The translations under genes were made by a program, and so were the position numbers. Of a stretch of DNA of 41,168 nt, positions 16,815 through 24,885 are shown in pieces. Source of the DNA: Bacillota bacterium (GTDB lineage: Bacteria > Bacillota > SHA-98 > UBA4971); the NCBI GenBank assembly GCA_012841305.1, contig DUVA01000251.1:1-41168 (forward strand). Direction: 5' to 3'. The first letter of the stretch is position 1. Each line of letters starts with the position of its first letter. The notes under the pieces were generated by a model. That model was not told the DNA's origin, made no database searches, and saw nothing but the letters and a program-made list of their open reading frames with translations.

Positions 16815-16861
16815 GTCTCGTGTTCAATGAGGCAAGTCATCCGGGTTGCGCGCAGCCGGCA

Positions 16862-17128
16862 TTACTTTTCCGGCGTATCAATCATATGTTCATAATTATC
16901 ATAGGCTTTCTGTAGTCGTGCGTCAAGCCGAACCGTCGCACCACGAAATTCCTGATTGGGCATACCTGTCCCTTTGACATACTGCTGACTGAAACGGGCT
17001 ATCCTAGGCATAGCTATGAAATGAATGGCAAGGATTGATGCCTTCATCGCCAGATGAATTCGGGACTCTCTCCCGGTTGGGTGCAACAACCGGTAGCGAA
17101 GAGGCCTGCAAAATCCCATCCCGAACAA
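16862..17128 (-). CDS. Doubtful hypothetical protein
   Basis: An 88-codon ORF in a 540-bp stretch otherwise without genes. The last ~50 residues (from MPRIARFSQQ) have plausible composition, but there is no ribosome binding site I trust and no recognisable domain. It may be a gene remnant or chance. The remaining stretch up to 17275 holds only the leader of the NicO-like gene. Confidence 0.2.
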   Translation of the reverse strand: MFGMGFCRPLRYRLLHPTGRESRIHLAMKASILAIHFIAMPRIARFSQQYVKGTGMPNQEFRGATVRLDARLQKAYDNYEHMIDTPEK

Positions 17129-17205
17129 GCAAGGTAGAGTAATTGCAGATTAAAGAAGGATTTGAGATTTGCCGTTTACAGTGCTACTCTGGAAATAGAA
17201 TATTC

Positions 17206-17250
17206 ACATTGCCTAACGCAGTATCAATATGCTGCTCCATAGCGCAATGT
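17206..17250 (+). promoter_or_regulatory. Inverted repeat in the leader of the NicO-like gene
   Basis: ACATTGC (17206-17212) and GCAATGT (17244-17250) are a perfect 7-bp inverted repeat 26 bp upstream of the start codon. It could be a leader hairpin or a split operator for a metal regulator; it does not match the NikR consensus. Confidence 0.35.
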
Positions 17251-17275
17251 CACTTGTGAGAGAAGGTAGATATTG

Positions 17276-17929
17276 ATGTCAGGTATATATGCGCTCCTTG
17301 GCACAGCTGCAATTGCAGCCGCAGCCCACGCTTTGCTGCCGGATCACTGGCTACCGTATATCTTGTCGGCAAGAGCGAGAGGCATGTCCACAAAACAGAC
17401 AGTGGCTATGACTGCTGCCGGGGCAGTCGCACATCTGGTTTCCACTGTAATAGTGGGATTGCTTTTTTCCTTTGCAGGGACTGTAGTAGCTACAAACGTC
17501 AGCGCAGGATTGAAGCGGATTGTCGGATTTGTCGTCATCGGGCTTGGTGTCTATTTCCTCTTTAAGGGTTGGTCCAAATACCGAGGACGTCACCAGGATC
17601 AAGATAACCATACGCAGCAGGAAGAAACCCACAAACATTGCCACTCCCACGTAACAGCAGGCTCCACGTATGGATTGGGCGTAATCCTCGGAGCTCGGCC
17701 GTGTGTAGAAGCGATTCCCATTTTCCTTGCTGCAAGCACACGAGGGGTATTTTCATCCCTGGCAGCAATCGGAACCTGGGTGATTACGACCTTACTCGCC
17801 ATGGTGGGAATTGTTTGGCTTTCATTGCGTGGCCTTGAAACAGCCCGATTCGCCTGGTTTGAACGAAACAGCGAGATTATCGCAGGAATAGTCATTATCG
17901 CAGTGGGCATTATCGCTCTTTGTGAATAA
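17276..17929 (+). CDS. NicO/RcnA-like nickel-cobalt (metal) transporter
   Basis: Integral membrane protein of 217 residues with about six membrane segments. The first carries HALLPDH (18-24), the HX4DH signature of nickel/cobalt permeases. A cytoplasmic or external loop at ~105-125 is rich in His (HTQQEETHKHCHSH), as in RcnA-type efflux proteins. GARPCVEAIP matches the Pro-Cys motif at the start of the second half. ATG at 17276 is used with GAGAAGG upstream; the TTG one codon earlier is less likely. It stands alone and faces the gamma-glutamyltransferase gene. Direction of transport is not certain; the His-rich loop leans toward efflux. Confidence 0.78.
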   Translation: MSGIYALLGTAAIAAAAHALLPDHWLPYILSARARGMSTKQTVAMTAAGAVAHLVSTVIVGLLFSFAGTVVATNVSAGLKRIVGFVVIGLGVYFLFKGWSKYRGRHQDQDNHTQQEETHKHCHSHVTAGSTYGLGVILGARPCVEAIPIFLAASTRGVFSSLAAIGTWVITTLLAMVGIVWLSLRGLETARFAWFERNSEIIAGIVIIAVGIIALCE

Positions 17930-17941
17930 AGCTGTTAGATG

Positions 17942-19627
17942 TCACCACGCTGCAGCCATTCCGTCTTTACGTGGTTCAGAGCCGGAGATGAATACGCAGG
18001 TTTCAGGGTCACGCCAGATCATCTGACCGCCTCCGAATCCGGCAGGTTCATCTGTCACCTCTATCAGGTGACCCATGCCGGACAAGTCACTGATTACCGT
18101 AGGATCCAGAGCAGACTCCACTGCCACACGACGTTCTTTCAGGACACGAACGCGAGGAGCGTCAATAGCAGACTGCGGATTCAATGCGTGGTCAATAAGA
18201 CCCAGGATCACCTGCACGTGGCCTTGGGGTTGCATATCCCCGCCCATGACGCCAAAGGCTGCAAGGGGGGTGTTGTCCTTGGTGATGAATCCGGGGATAA
18301 TCGTATGATAAGGCCTCTTGCCCGGCGCCAGGCAATTGGGATGCTCCGGTTTAAGTGAGAACCCGCAACCCCGGTTCTGCATGGCAATACCTGTCCCAGG
18401 GATCACTATCCCTGAACCGAAGCCCATGTAATTCGATTGAATGAAGGAAACCATCATACCATCGGCATCAGCGGCACAAAGGTACACTGTGTCGCTGTTG
18501 GACGGCCTCCCGCAAGTCTTGTTACGTTTACGTCGGGTTAGGCTGTCTACTGCCGTCGAACCCTCGGCAACTACTATACTCTCCGGGTCTCCGGGTTCAG
18601 GCCAGTCCATGGCCTTCGTTGGGTCAATAAGGCTGCGACGAATAGCTAGATAGTCCTTGTTAAGCAACGCCTCTGTAGGCACATCAGATACCAAAGGATC
18701 AGCCACGAAAGCATAGGCATCGGAAAACGCCAACTTGAGCCCTTCAATCACCAGATGAAGCTCATCTTTGGATACGTGTCCGAGCGGGGCAATATCAAAG
18801 CCTTCAAGTATGCCAAGAGCAATGAGGGCAACAATACCCTGGCCGTTGGGAGGGATCTCCCATATATCAAATCCACGGTACTTTAGTGAGATGGGCTCTA
18901 CCCACTCAGCCCGGTGGCAATCAAGATCCTGATATGTGATGTATCCTCCGGTGGCTCCGGAGTGGCGTGCGATTTTCTCGGCCAGTTCACCCCTATAGAA
19001 AGCCTCTCCGTTTGATTCACCGATAAGCCTGAGGGTCTCTCCCTGCTCCGGCAATCGAAACACTTCACCGGGAAGAGGTGCCCGTCCTTGAGGAAGAAAC
19101 GCCTGGCGGAATTCTTCAAACTCCCCAAAGCGCTTCTCCGCAACCCTCCAGTAGCCGGCAATGACAGGTGGCACCGGATGCCCCATCTCAGCATACTCAA
19201 TAGCCGGGGCAAGAACGTCTCTAAGGGGCATGGTTCCGAATCGCGTAGCAAGCTCCGCCCATCCTGAGACCACCCCTGGCACAGTCACAGGAAGCCAACC
19301 GGTAGCAGGGATGCGATCCAGCCCTCGCAGGGCAGGTTCCTGAACATCTAAGCCCATTGGGGCCCGACCTGAAGCATTGAGCCCATGCAGCTTTGACCCA
19401 TCCCACACCAACGCGAAAGCATCACCGCCGAGTCCATTAGAGGTAGGCTCAACAACAGTGAGTGCAGCAGCTGTGGCAATAGCCGCATCCACCGCATTTC
19501 CTCCCTGAAGAAGCATGCGCATCCCTGCCTGGACTGCCAGGGGATGACTTGTCGCCACCGCTCCCCGCAAGCCCATGACAGGACTACGATGTGAGTTGTA
19601 AGGCCGACCGTAATCAAATTGCTTCAA
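17942..19627 (-). CDS. ggt: Gamma-glutamyltransferase family protein
   Basis: N-terminal nucleophile hydrolase that cleaves gamma-glutamyl bonds (glutathione or poly-gamma-glutamate type substrates) and matures by self-cleavage. The 561-residue precursor lacks a signal peptide, like YwrD-type cytoplasmic members. The predicted cleavage and catalytic Thr is T380 in PSNSDTVYLCAADADG. Other landmarks are ATSHPLA, GGNAVDAAIAT, GLGGDAF, the glutamate-binding R/N region, and GFGSGIVIPGTG plus a C-terminal GGGQMI. Starts with TTG after AAGGAAG. Its stop is only 12 bp from the convergent transporter gene and no terminator is seen there. Confidence 0.93.
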   Translation of the reverse strand: MKQFDYGRPYNSHRSPVMGLRGAVATSHPLAVQAGMRMLLQGGNAVDAAIATAAALTVVEPTSNGLGGDAFALVWDGSKLHGLNASGRAPMGLDVQEPALRGLDRIPATGWLPVTVPGVVSGWAELATRFGTMPLRDVLAPAIEYAEMGHPVPPVIAGYWRVAEKRFGEFEEFRQAFLPQGRAPLPGEVFRLPEQGETLRLIGESNGEAFYRGELAEKIARHSGATGGYITYQDLDCHRAEWVEPISLKYRGFDIWEIPPNGQGIVALIALGILEGFDIAPLGHVSKDELHLVIEGLKLAFSDAYAFVADPLVSDVPTEALLNKDYLAIRRSLIDPTKAMDWPEPGDPESIVVAEGSTAVDSLTRRKRNKTCGRPSNSDTVYLCAADADGMMVSFIQSNYMGFGSGIVIPGTGIAMQNRGCGFSLKPEHPNCLAPGKRPYHTIIPGFITKDNTPLAAFGVMGGDMQPQGHVQVILGLIDHALNPQSAIDAPRVRVLKERRVAVESALDPTVISDLSGMGHLIEVTDEPAGFGGGQMIWRDPETCVFISGSEPRKDGMAAAW

Positions 19628-19707
19628 CAGAATCAGCTTCCTTTACAGCACGATGGCAGTCAACGAGGGCTTGCAACTACCATTGACTGCTTCTCGTCAT
19701 TATCAGG

Positions 19708-20652
19708 CTACTGTATCCCCAAGTACTCAAGCATCGCGTCTAGGTTGCTTGTTGCCAGGCAAACCGTGGAATCGGCAGCACCGTAGTACATCCGTAATTC
19801 CCGGGTTCTTCTGTTGGATATGACCCCTGTGGGAAAAGTCATTCCAGGGACGTCCCCTATCCGCTCGTAGGATTTGCGAGGTCCGAAAACCCAATAGTTG
19901 CTACGACGAATGACCTTCCAAGGCTCATCAAGATCCAATAAGGCTAAGCCTATCCGGTAAAGGCTGCTTGATGCTGTTTCCCTCACACCGTGGTAAAGCA
20001 CTAGCCAGCCTTCATTTGTTTCAATGGGTGGCGGTCCCAAACCAACTCCCGAGCAATCCCACCAGCCTGGCCGTGCAGGAAGCAATATCCTGTGATCGCC
20101 CCAGTATTTCAAGTCAGGCGAAAATGACATCCAGATATCCGCCTCTCCTCGGATAATCGGACGGTGAATCAGTACATAGCGGTCGCCAATCATTCGAGGA
20201 ATGAGCGCAGCGTCTTTATGCTCAGGAGGCAACAGTATACCCTTTCTATCCACAGACTCAAAATCCTTTGTCGTGGCCAGAGACACCGTAGGCCCCCCTG
20301 CGGAGAAAGATACGTATGTTATGGCGTACTCCTCCAGGTCTTCCATCCAAACAATTCGCGGATCCTCTATACCCCATTGCTCTTCCTCTATATCCGGATC
20401 CTGCTGCAAAAAGGGCGCTTCGTCAATTACCCAGTCACTCCTGCCGTCCTTGCTTCGGGCGATAGTCAGATGGGAAAACCCCCGCATATCCTCAACCCTG
20501 ACAAGGAGAAGTGTTTCGTCGTTATGCTCCACAGCGCCCGGGTTGAAAGTAGCATTGACTAGATACGGCCAGCAGGCCGGTGTCAAAATCGGATTATCTC
20601 CGTAACGATCAAAGAGCACATCTGCAGTTTGATACTGAACATCTTCATTCAT
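19708..20652 (-). CDS. GH130-family glycoside phosphorylase
   Basis: Five-bladed beta-propeller enzyme of 314 residues. GH130 members phosphorolyse beta-1,4- or beta-1,2-mannosidic bonds to mannose 1-phosphate; a few are hydrolases. Motifs seen are RYGDNPILTP, NATFNPGAV, RVEDMRGFSHL, WGIEDPRIVW (with the catalytic Asp region), LIHRP, DCSGVGLGPPPI and WLVLYHGV. No signal peptide, so it acts in the cytoplasm on imported manno-oligosaccharide. Start taken at MNEDVQ because AGGAGG lies 8 bp upstream, not the track start seven codons earlier. It is probably transcribed from the promoter near 20980. Confidence 0.9.
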   Translation of the reverse strand: MNEDVQYQTADVLFDRYGDNPILTPACWPYLVNATFNPGAVEHNDETLLLVRVEDMRGFSHLTIARSKDGRSDWVIDEAPFLQQDPDIEEEQWGIEDPRIVWMEDLEEYAITYVSFSAGGPTVSLATTKDFESVDRKGILLPPEHKDAALIPRMIGDRYVLIHRPIIRGEADIWMSFSPDLKYWGDHRILLPARPGWWDCSGVGLGPPPIETNEGWLVLYHGVRETASSSLYRIGLALLDLDEPWKVIRRSNYWVFGPRKSYERIGDVPGMTFPTGVISNRRTRELRMYYGAADSTVCLATSNLDAMLEYLGIQ

Positions 20653-20956
20653 AGACAGAACCTCCTGTTTCATCCACCTGTGGTATTAGGCCAATGGCAA
20701 TCTACTGCCAACAGCCAGCAATAAGGCACCCAGGACAGGCTCTGTAGTTCTCTTTTCCCCAAGAATATGATTAGAAGTCAAAGAACCTTACGGCAGCAGG
20801 TATTGAACCACCGGTAGGCTGGATCTGCTTGCGGATCCTGTCGAAGACCGGCGCCGGCTCCGCAATGTGTTGGCGGAAAAGACAGTCTGGAGAAGTCAAC
20901 GTACCAGTTGTCGTGGGCTCCAGATGAGCAGTACAGAACCGGATGATCTTACTTAT

Positions 20957-20985
20957 AGCCTATCAGAGAAGTAATATGTTGTCAA
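20957..20985 (-). promoter_or_regulatory. Probable promoter of the GH130 gene
   Basis: Minus-strand TTGACA (20980-20985), 17 bp, TAGGCT (20957-20962). The start would give a ~300-nt leader before the GH130 start at 20652. That leader contains an open, stop-free reading stretch (20771-20959) discussed in the findings. Confidence 0.55.
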
Positions 20986-21019
20986 TTTTCACACAATCGC
21001 CCCTCCTGCAGGCAGCGTT

Positions 21020-21048
21020 TTGACAACATATCTCTCCCTTATTATGCT
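21020..21048 (+). promoter_or_regulatory. Probable divergent promoter for a structured RNA
   Basis: Plus-strand TTGACA (21020-21025), 17 bp, TATGCT (21043-21048). No plus-strand gene follows; transcription would run straight into the folded element at 21096-21170. Confidence 0.5.
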
Positions 21049-21095
21049 AAGTGATTATGAGACGGCCGTTCCCTAATACACCACGTGAAAGCGAA

Positions 21096-21170
21096 CAGGG
21101 GCACCGCTCTTGCCTACATAATCCGCTGTTTGCGTAGGATGGAAAGGGTCGTTACCCCCTGGTGCCCCTG
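21096..21170 (+). ncRNA. Candidate structured RNA, three-way junction
   Basis: CAGGGGCACC (21096-21105) pairs perfectly with GGTGCCCCTG (21161-21170). Inside are two further helices, CCTAC/GTAGG (21113-21117/21134-21138) and GGGT/ACCC (21146-21149/21154-21157). The result is a compact 75-nt three-way junction. A good promoter lies ~50 bp upstream on the plus strand. On the minus strand it would instead sit downstream of the CotF-like gene as an odd 3' element. I do not recognise it as a known riboswitch or RNA class. Confidence 0.45.
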
Positions 21171-21205
21171 AAACGGCATGTCCAATATTGAGCATTCATT
21201 TTGTG

Positions 21206-21706
21206 CTACTTTGGATTATACATCCCATGTTGCTGCATGTAGTTGAAGATTCCTTCGCCGTGCTGCTGCTCCTCCTTCTGAATATGCTGCAGCGCTTGAC
21301 GAATATTGGGGTTTACCGACTCGAAGATCGCTGTATCATAAGTTCCGGACACGTATTTCTCGGTCATCAGCATGTCATTACAGAGCATGGCGTCATTTTG
21401 CATGGTCATACCTGCAGTGCCTTGTCCCCCCGGGGACTGCTGCACCTTCCGGCTCATGCCTTGGCCTGCCTGTTGTCCTTGCTGCTGACCTTGCCCTGCC
21501 TGGACGTTCACCTGTTGTCCTTGCAGCAATTGGTTAATGGTATTGTAGTGTTGTTGCTCCTGGGAACCGAACTGGTTGAATAGCTGTTTCAATTGAGGAT
21601 CCTGAGCCTGCTCTGCGTAGTTGGTGTACTTCTCGATGCAGATTTTCTCATGGCTTGACTGGTCCTTCAGTAGTAGTTGCTCCTTTTGGGTAAGTTGAAA
21701 ACCCAC
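21206..21706 (-). CDS. CotF-like spore coat family protein
   Basis: A 166-residue ferritin-like/CotF family protein. The N-terminal helix pair (TQKEQLLLKDQSSHEKICIEKYTNYAEQAQDPQLKQLFNQFGSQEQQHYNTI) and the C-terminal pair (NDAMLCNDMLMTEKYVSGTYDTAIFESVNPNIRQALQHIQKEEQQHGEGIF) are typical of CotF. Between them is a Gln/Gly-rich linker (GQGQQQGQQAGQG). Start is GTG with GGAGG 8 bp upstream; the track start three codons earlier overlaps that site. Suggests a spore former. Repeats of TCAAGTG/CACTTGA in the 5' region (about 21700-21775) may be regulatory. Confidence 0.85.
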   Translation of the reverse strand: MGFQLTQKEQLLLKDQSSHEKICIEKYTNYAEQAQDPQLKQLFNQFGSQEQQHYNTINQLLQGQQVNVQAGQGQQQGQQAGQGMSRKVQQSPGGQGTAGMTMQNDAMLCNDMLMTEKYVSGTYDTAIFESVNPNIRQALQHIQKEEQQHGEGIFNYMQQHGMYNPK

Positions 21707-21783
21707 TTGAACCACCTCCAGTTCAAGTGTGGTTCACTTGAGGGTTGTTTATGCACAGGGGAAAACATGATCTCAAGTGTTAT

Positions 21784-22380
21784 CTAATCCCTGCTTTCCG
21801 AAGCCAATTTCTCCAGGATGTTTACTGCCTCACACAGTTCAAGCGCCAGGAGATTGTCCATCAAGCGCTCACGGATGACACTTGAGAGACGCCGGTAATA
21901 AGCGAGCTGCTGTTCCTTTCCCCTTTTGAACCGCGTCCAAATACTATTCCCGGCCACCCGTAAATCGCGAATAAGACAATATACGTTATGTAAGGCGTCC
22001 GCAGCCTTGAGCGCTACCACGGGTTCCTCTGCCAAACCCGCATGCCAGACAGCTTCTTCTTTTCTGATCTCCCACGGACGAGGAAAACCTCGGGCATCCG
22101 TCTTCTCTTCTGTAACTCCACGGACGACCGAGGTAATATCCTCTCCAAACTTCTTTTCCAATTCAATCGCAGTAACAACCGTATCCTCAAGCACATCGTG
22201 GAGCAACCCTGCGATGACAAGGTCTTCTTCGTATCCGTACTGTGCCAGAATAGCGGAAACGGCAACCGGATGAGTAATGTACGGGATATCCGATCCCTTT
22301 CTGAACTGACCTTCATGGGCACGCAAAGCAAACTCCAAAGCTTCCTGGTAACGACGTGGATCGTAACGATGCGAATTCAT
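21784..22380 (-). CDS. SpoT-like HD-domain (p)ppGpp hydrolase, single domain
   Basis: A 198-residue HD-domain protein. ALRAHEGQFRKGSDIPYITHPVAVSAIL and IAGLLHDVLEDT (His-Asp, then Glu-Asp) are the hydrolase motifs of RelA/SpoT, and LKAADALHN supplies the later Asp/Asn region. There is no synthetase, TGS or ACT domain, so this resembles the small alarmone hydrolases of the Mesh1 type. It would degrade (p)ppGpp or a related nucleotide in the cytoplasm; the true substrate is unproven. Ribosome site AAGGAAG is slightly far from the ATG. Located just upstream of the CotF-like gene on the same strand. Confidence 0.85.
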   Translation of the reverse strand: MNSHRYDPRRYQEALEFALRAHEGQFRKGSDIPYITHPVAVSAILAQYGYEEDLVIAGLLHDVLEDTVVTAIELEKKFGEDITSVVRGVTEEKTDARGFPRPWEIRKEEAVWHAGLAEEPVVALKAADALHNVYCLIRDLRVAGNSIWTRFKRGKEQQLAYYRRLSSVIRERLMDNLLALELCEAVNILEKLASESRD

Positions 22381-22440
22381 GCTGAATTCTTACTTCCTTT
22401 CTCTAGTGCGTTCACAGGCAAGCCTCGGCATTAGCGAATC

Positions 22441-23190
22441 CTAGGGAAGAACATAGTCAAACTTCTTCCTGGGGGCTACAGGTTTTGCCAGGTCATCCAT
22501 GGGGATCTTGTACTTGGCGCCGATTGCCTCCCAGCTCTCCCCTTTTCTCCACTCATTGATTATGGCATTGACGTTCGCGTTTGCCCTAGAAGCAAGGTTT
22601 AGGGCAAATAGGATCTCAGTTTCGCTCATCCCTAAAGACAGCCACTTTTCCACCTGGGCAGGGGGGACATCATAATATGATGTGACAAATGCTATGAAGC
22701 TGTCATTTTCGAAATTTGAACCTTTTTTCTTCGATTTGGCCTTCTTGCCCTTGCCCTTCTGTTCAGCTATCTCATCCCAGTCCTGTCCCTTATTCTTCAT
22801 ATCTATGACAGTTACCGGATCCTCCTCGTAGTACCGGGACATGTAAACAGCCGAAAGAAGAACCTTGGGTTCACTGACTGTAGTTCGAGGAAGCGTCGCT
22901 TCCACTGTGACAGTGGGAGAAGACGGAGGAGAGTAAAGGTTAGCCACAACCTTGACATCCATACCGAAGAAGGACGCCACTGCGCCTACAAGCAGTGTCT
23001 CCTCTAAACTCAACTTAGGCGCGGGGACCGTAATCGAAACGTCTACAGATACTCCGGGACTTGTTTTCGTCTCAGGCGTTTTCGTCCCAGGGGTTAGGGC
23101 CTCAGCAATCCCAAAAGCCGGTGCGTGAAGCGAGCCGATGAAGGTGAACATACATATCAAAGCCACTGCAAACAGCAATTTTCTGCTCAT
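22441..23190 (-). CDS. Exported protein with repeated ~35-residue helical motif
   Basis: A 249-residue protein starting MSRKLLFAVALICMFTFIGS, a clear signal peptide. The start is chosen because GGAGG lies 7 bp upstream; the track start 33 codons earlier has none. The mature part begins with a Thr/Pro-rich stretch and then repeats a pattern of the type xxYYxxxPxxVxxxxxxGxxWxEIA: YYEEDPVTVIDMKNKGQDWDEIAEQ, YYDVPPAQVEKWLSLGMSETEILF, and ANVNAIINEWRKGESWEAIGAKY. A Lys/Gly-rich run (GKGKKAKSKKKG) separates two copies. Family not recognised; probably a cell-surface or envelope protein. Confidence 0.7.
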   Translation of the reverse strand: MSRKLLFAVALICMFTFIGSLHAPAFGIAEALTPGTKTPETKTSPGVSVDVSITVPAPKLSLEETLLVGAVASFFGMDVKVVANLYSPPSSPTVTVEATLPRTTVSEPKVLLSAVYMSRYYEEDPVTVIDMKNKGQDWDEIAEQKGKGKKAKSKKKGSNFENDSFIAFVTSYYDVPPAQVEKWLSLGMSETEILFALNLASRANANVNAIINEWRKGESWEAIGAKYKIPMDDLAKPVAPRKKFDYVLP

Positions 23191-23425
23191 TGAATTCCCT
23201 CCAAGTTTCAATCTATCCATATTATACCCTGTGACCGGCATAATGCCAATTGAAGCAAGTATCTGTGAAAGGCTTAATGCGCAATTCACATGATTTCAGG
23301 TTTGGGAGGACTTGAAATTGGGGCAGAGAATACTACAGTACGCCCAGTGCGACTCACAAGGACCACGTGTCCGGACTGACGTCTGCAAGGGTTATCATCT
23401 CATTCATACAAGGAGGTTGCCGAAC

Positions 23426-23611
23426 ATGCCAATTGTCCAGATTGAGCTCATAGAAGGTAGGACAGTGGAGCAGAAACGTGTTCTTGCTGAGAAGGTTACC
23501 AGAGCAATCGTTGAATCCCTGAGTTGCCCGGAGACCGCAGTCAGCATCATCATGCGGGAGATGCAAACTGACAACTTCGCCAAGGCAGGAAAGCTGTGGT
23601 GTGATAAGTAA
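23426..23611 (+). CDS. 4-oxalocrotonate tautomerase family protein
   Basis: A 61-residue tautomerase. Pro2, freed after removal of Met, is the catalytic base, followed by IVQIELIEGRTVEQKRVLAEKVTRAIVE, the family pattern. The real start is ATG 23426 with AAGGAGG 8 bp upstream, not the track start at 23312. It is the only plus-strand gene between 18 and 26 kb and has no pathway partner here; such small tautomerases often act on unknown enol/keto substrates. Confidence 0.9.
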   Translation: MPIVQIELIEGRTVEQKRVLAEKVTRAIVESLSCPETAVSIIMREMQTDNFAKAGKLWCDK

Positions 23612-23691
23612 GCGACAGAACCGCCCTCATTCAATCGCCTGAGAGGCCTGGAAGGAAGCGGCAGGATCAGGACAATGCTGTGCTAAAGAAA

Positions 23692-23730
23692 GCGCCGACC
23701 CCCGAACGGTTTACTCCGGAAGGTCGGCGC
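23692..23730 (-). terminator. Terminator between tautomerase and desulfoferrodoxin genes
   Basis: GCGCCGACC (23692-23700) pairs perfectly with GGTCGGCGC (23722-23730). On the minus strand the stem is followed by TTTCTTT, so it mainly ends the perR-prx-dfx operon, although the convergent tautomerase gene could use it too. Confidence 0.75.
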
Positions 23731-23755
23731 AGGCGCTAACTAGTGCCTAGGCAAT

Positions 23756-24133
23756 CTAAGTGGTTTTCCACAGTCCGTGTTTGTCGCAGTATCCTCTTGC
23801 GGTGATATCGTCTGCTTCAATTTTGAACATGGCCTCGGGGACATCGCCTGGCTCCAGGAATTCCCGATAAGCCTTCCCGTCAGCGATTACCTGTATCCAT
23901 TCAATGAAATGATCCGGATCCATCGGATGAGGGATGCTTCCCACCGCAACCTTCACGCCTGTTTCCGTGCGTTCAACCACTGGAACGTGCTTCTCCCTGG
24001 AAGCGTCCTGGGTGTTCTCAGTCATGAGCGCCATGGGTTTGCCGCAGCATACCAGCTGACCTGCGCCCTGGTGAATCACCTCGACGATATTCCCACAGAT
24101 CTTGCATTTGTAAATCTCCAACCTTTTCGTCAT
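23756..24133 (-). CDS. dfx: Desulfoferrodoxin (superoxide reductase)
   Basis: Reduces superoxide to hydrogen peroxide in anaerobes without releasing oxygen. The 125-residue protein has a desulforedoxin-type N-terminal domain with Cys10, Cys13, Cys29 and Cys30 (CKICG and VCCGKPM) for center I. The catalytic center II ligands are His49 (after Glu-Lys), His69, His75, Cys116 and His119. The second ATG is preferred for spacing from AGGAGG. Last gene of the PerR operon; the hydrogen peroxide it makes can be removed by the peroxiredoxin upstream. Confidence 0.95.
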   Translation of the reverse strand: MTKRLEIYKCKICGNIVEVIHQGAGQLVCCGKPMALMTENTQDASREKHVPVVERTETGVKVAVGSIPHPMDPDHFIEWIQVIADGKAYREFLEPGDVPEAMFKIEADDITARGYCDKHGLWKTT

Positions 24134-24193
24134 CATGCAACCTCCTGTCTACGCATGGTATCTCCCAATATTCCGGTCGCGATAATTAGGCTA

Positions 24194-24868
24194 CTACTTC
24201 AGCTTCTTGAAGCACAAGAACCAATCAAGGCAGTAGTAGTCTTCGCCTGCCTTCTCAACGCGTTCTTGCGCGAGCCCACATGAACCGGGTGGCGGGATGA
24301 TAACGTCATCACCCGGTTGCCAATTCGCCGGCGTAGCTACTCCGTGCTCAGTGGATGTCTGGAGAGCTATCAAAAGCCTCATAATCTCATTTACTTCTCT
24401 TCCGTTTGACATAGGGTAGTAAAGAATTGCGCGAATCTTCGATTCAGGGTCAATGATAAATACAGCCCTTACTGCTTGAGTATCACTGGCTGCCGGCTGC
24501 AGCATTCCGAATTTCTTGGCCACATCCATCTTTATGTCTTCAATAACCGGGAATTTAACTTCGACACCCTTCATATCCTTGTACACGATCTTCTCTTTGA
24601 TTGTCCTGAGCCACGCTATGTGACTGAATAGGCCGTCTATTGACAGACCGATGAGCTCACAATTGCGCTTACGAAATTCCTCTTGCATTGACGCGAATGT
24701 AATGAACTCAGTAGTGCAAACCGGTGTGAAATCTGCAGGATGGCTAAACAGAATCACCCATTTACCTTTGTAGTCATCTGGGAAATTAATCGTGCCCATT
24801 GTAGTCTTGGCTTTGAAAGACGGGGCTTCTTCACCTATTAACGGTATACGATATGTCGTCTCATCCAT
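24194..24868 (-). CDS. Peroxiredoxin, Prx6 type
   Basis: Thiol peroxidase of 224 residues that reduces hydrogen and organic peroxides. The peroxidatic Cys51 lies in SHPADFTPVCTTEF, with the Prx6-type FPVIEDIKMDVAKKFGM and VRAVFIIDPESKIRAIL later. The long C-terminal arm has additional cysteines (CGLAQERV and YYCLDWFLCFKK), as in archaeal and thermophile members. Start taken at MDETTY with AGGAGG 8 bp upstream. It lies between perR and dfx, 17 bp after perR. Confidence 0.94.
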   Translation of the reverse strand: MDETTYRIPLIGEEAPSFKAKTTMGTINFPDDYKGKWVILFSHPADFTPVCTTEFITFASMQEEFRKRNCELIGLSIDGLFSHIAWLRTIKEKIVYKDMKGVEVKFPVIEDIKMDVAKKFGMLQPAASDTQAVRAVFIIDPESKIRAILYYPMSNGREVNEIMRLLIALQTSTEHGVATPANWQPGDDVIIPPPGSCGLAQERVEKAGEDYYCLDWFLCFKKLK

Positions 24869-24885
24869 GCTACTTACCTCCTGTT

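Noticed and set aside
17939-18358. 139-codon plus-strand ORF following the transporter gene
   Set aside because: Antisense to the gamma-glutamyltransferase gene, which has complete motifs; no independent coding evidence.
23641-23670. GGAAGGAAGC sequence resembling the small SRP RNA tetraloop region
   Set aside because: The surrounding sequence lacks the matching SRP helix and the segment leads straight into a plain terminator.
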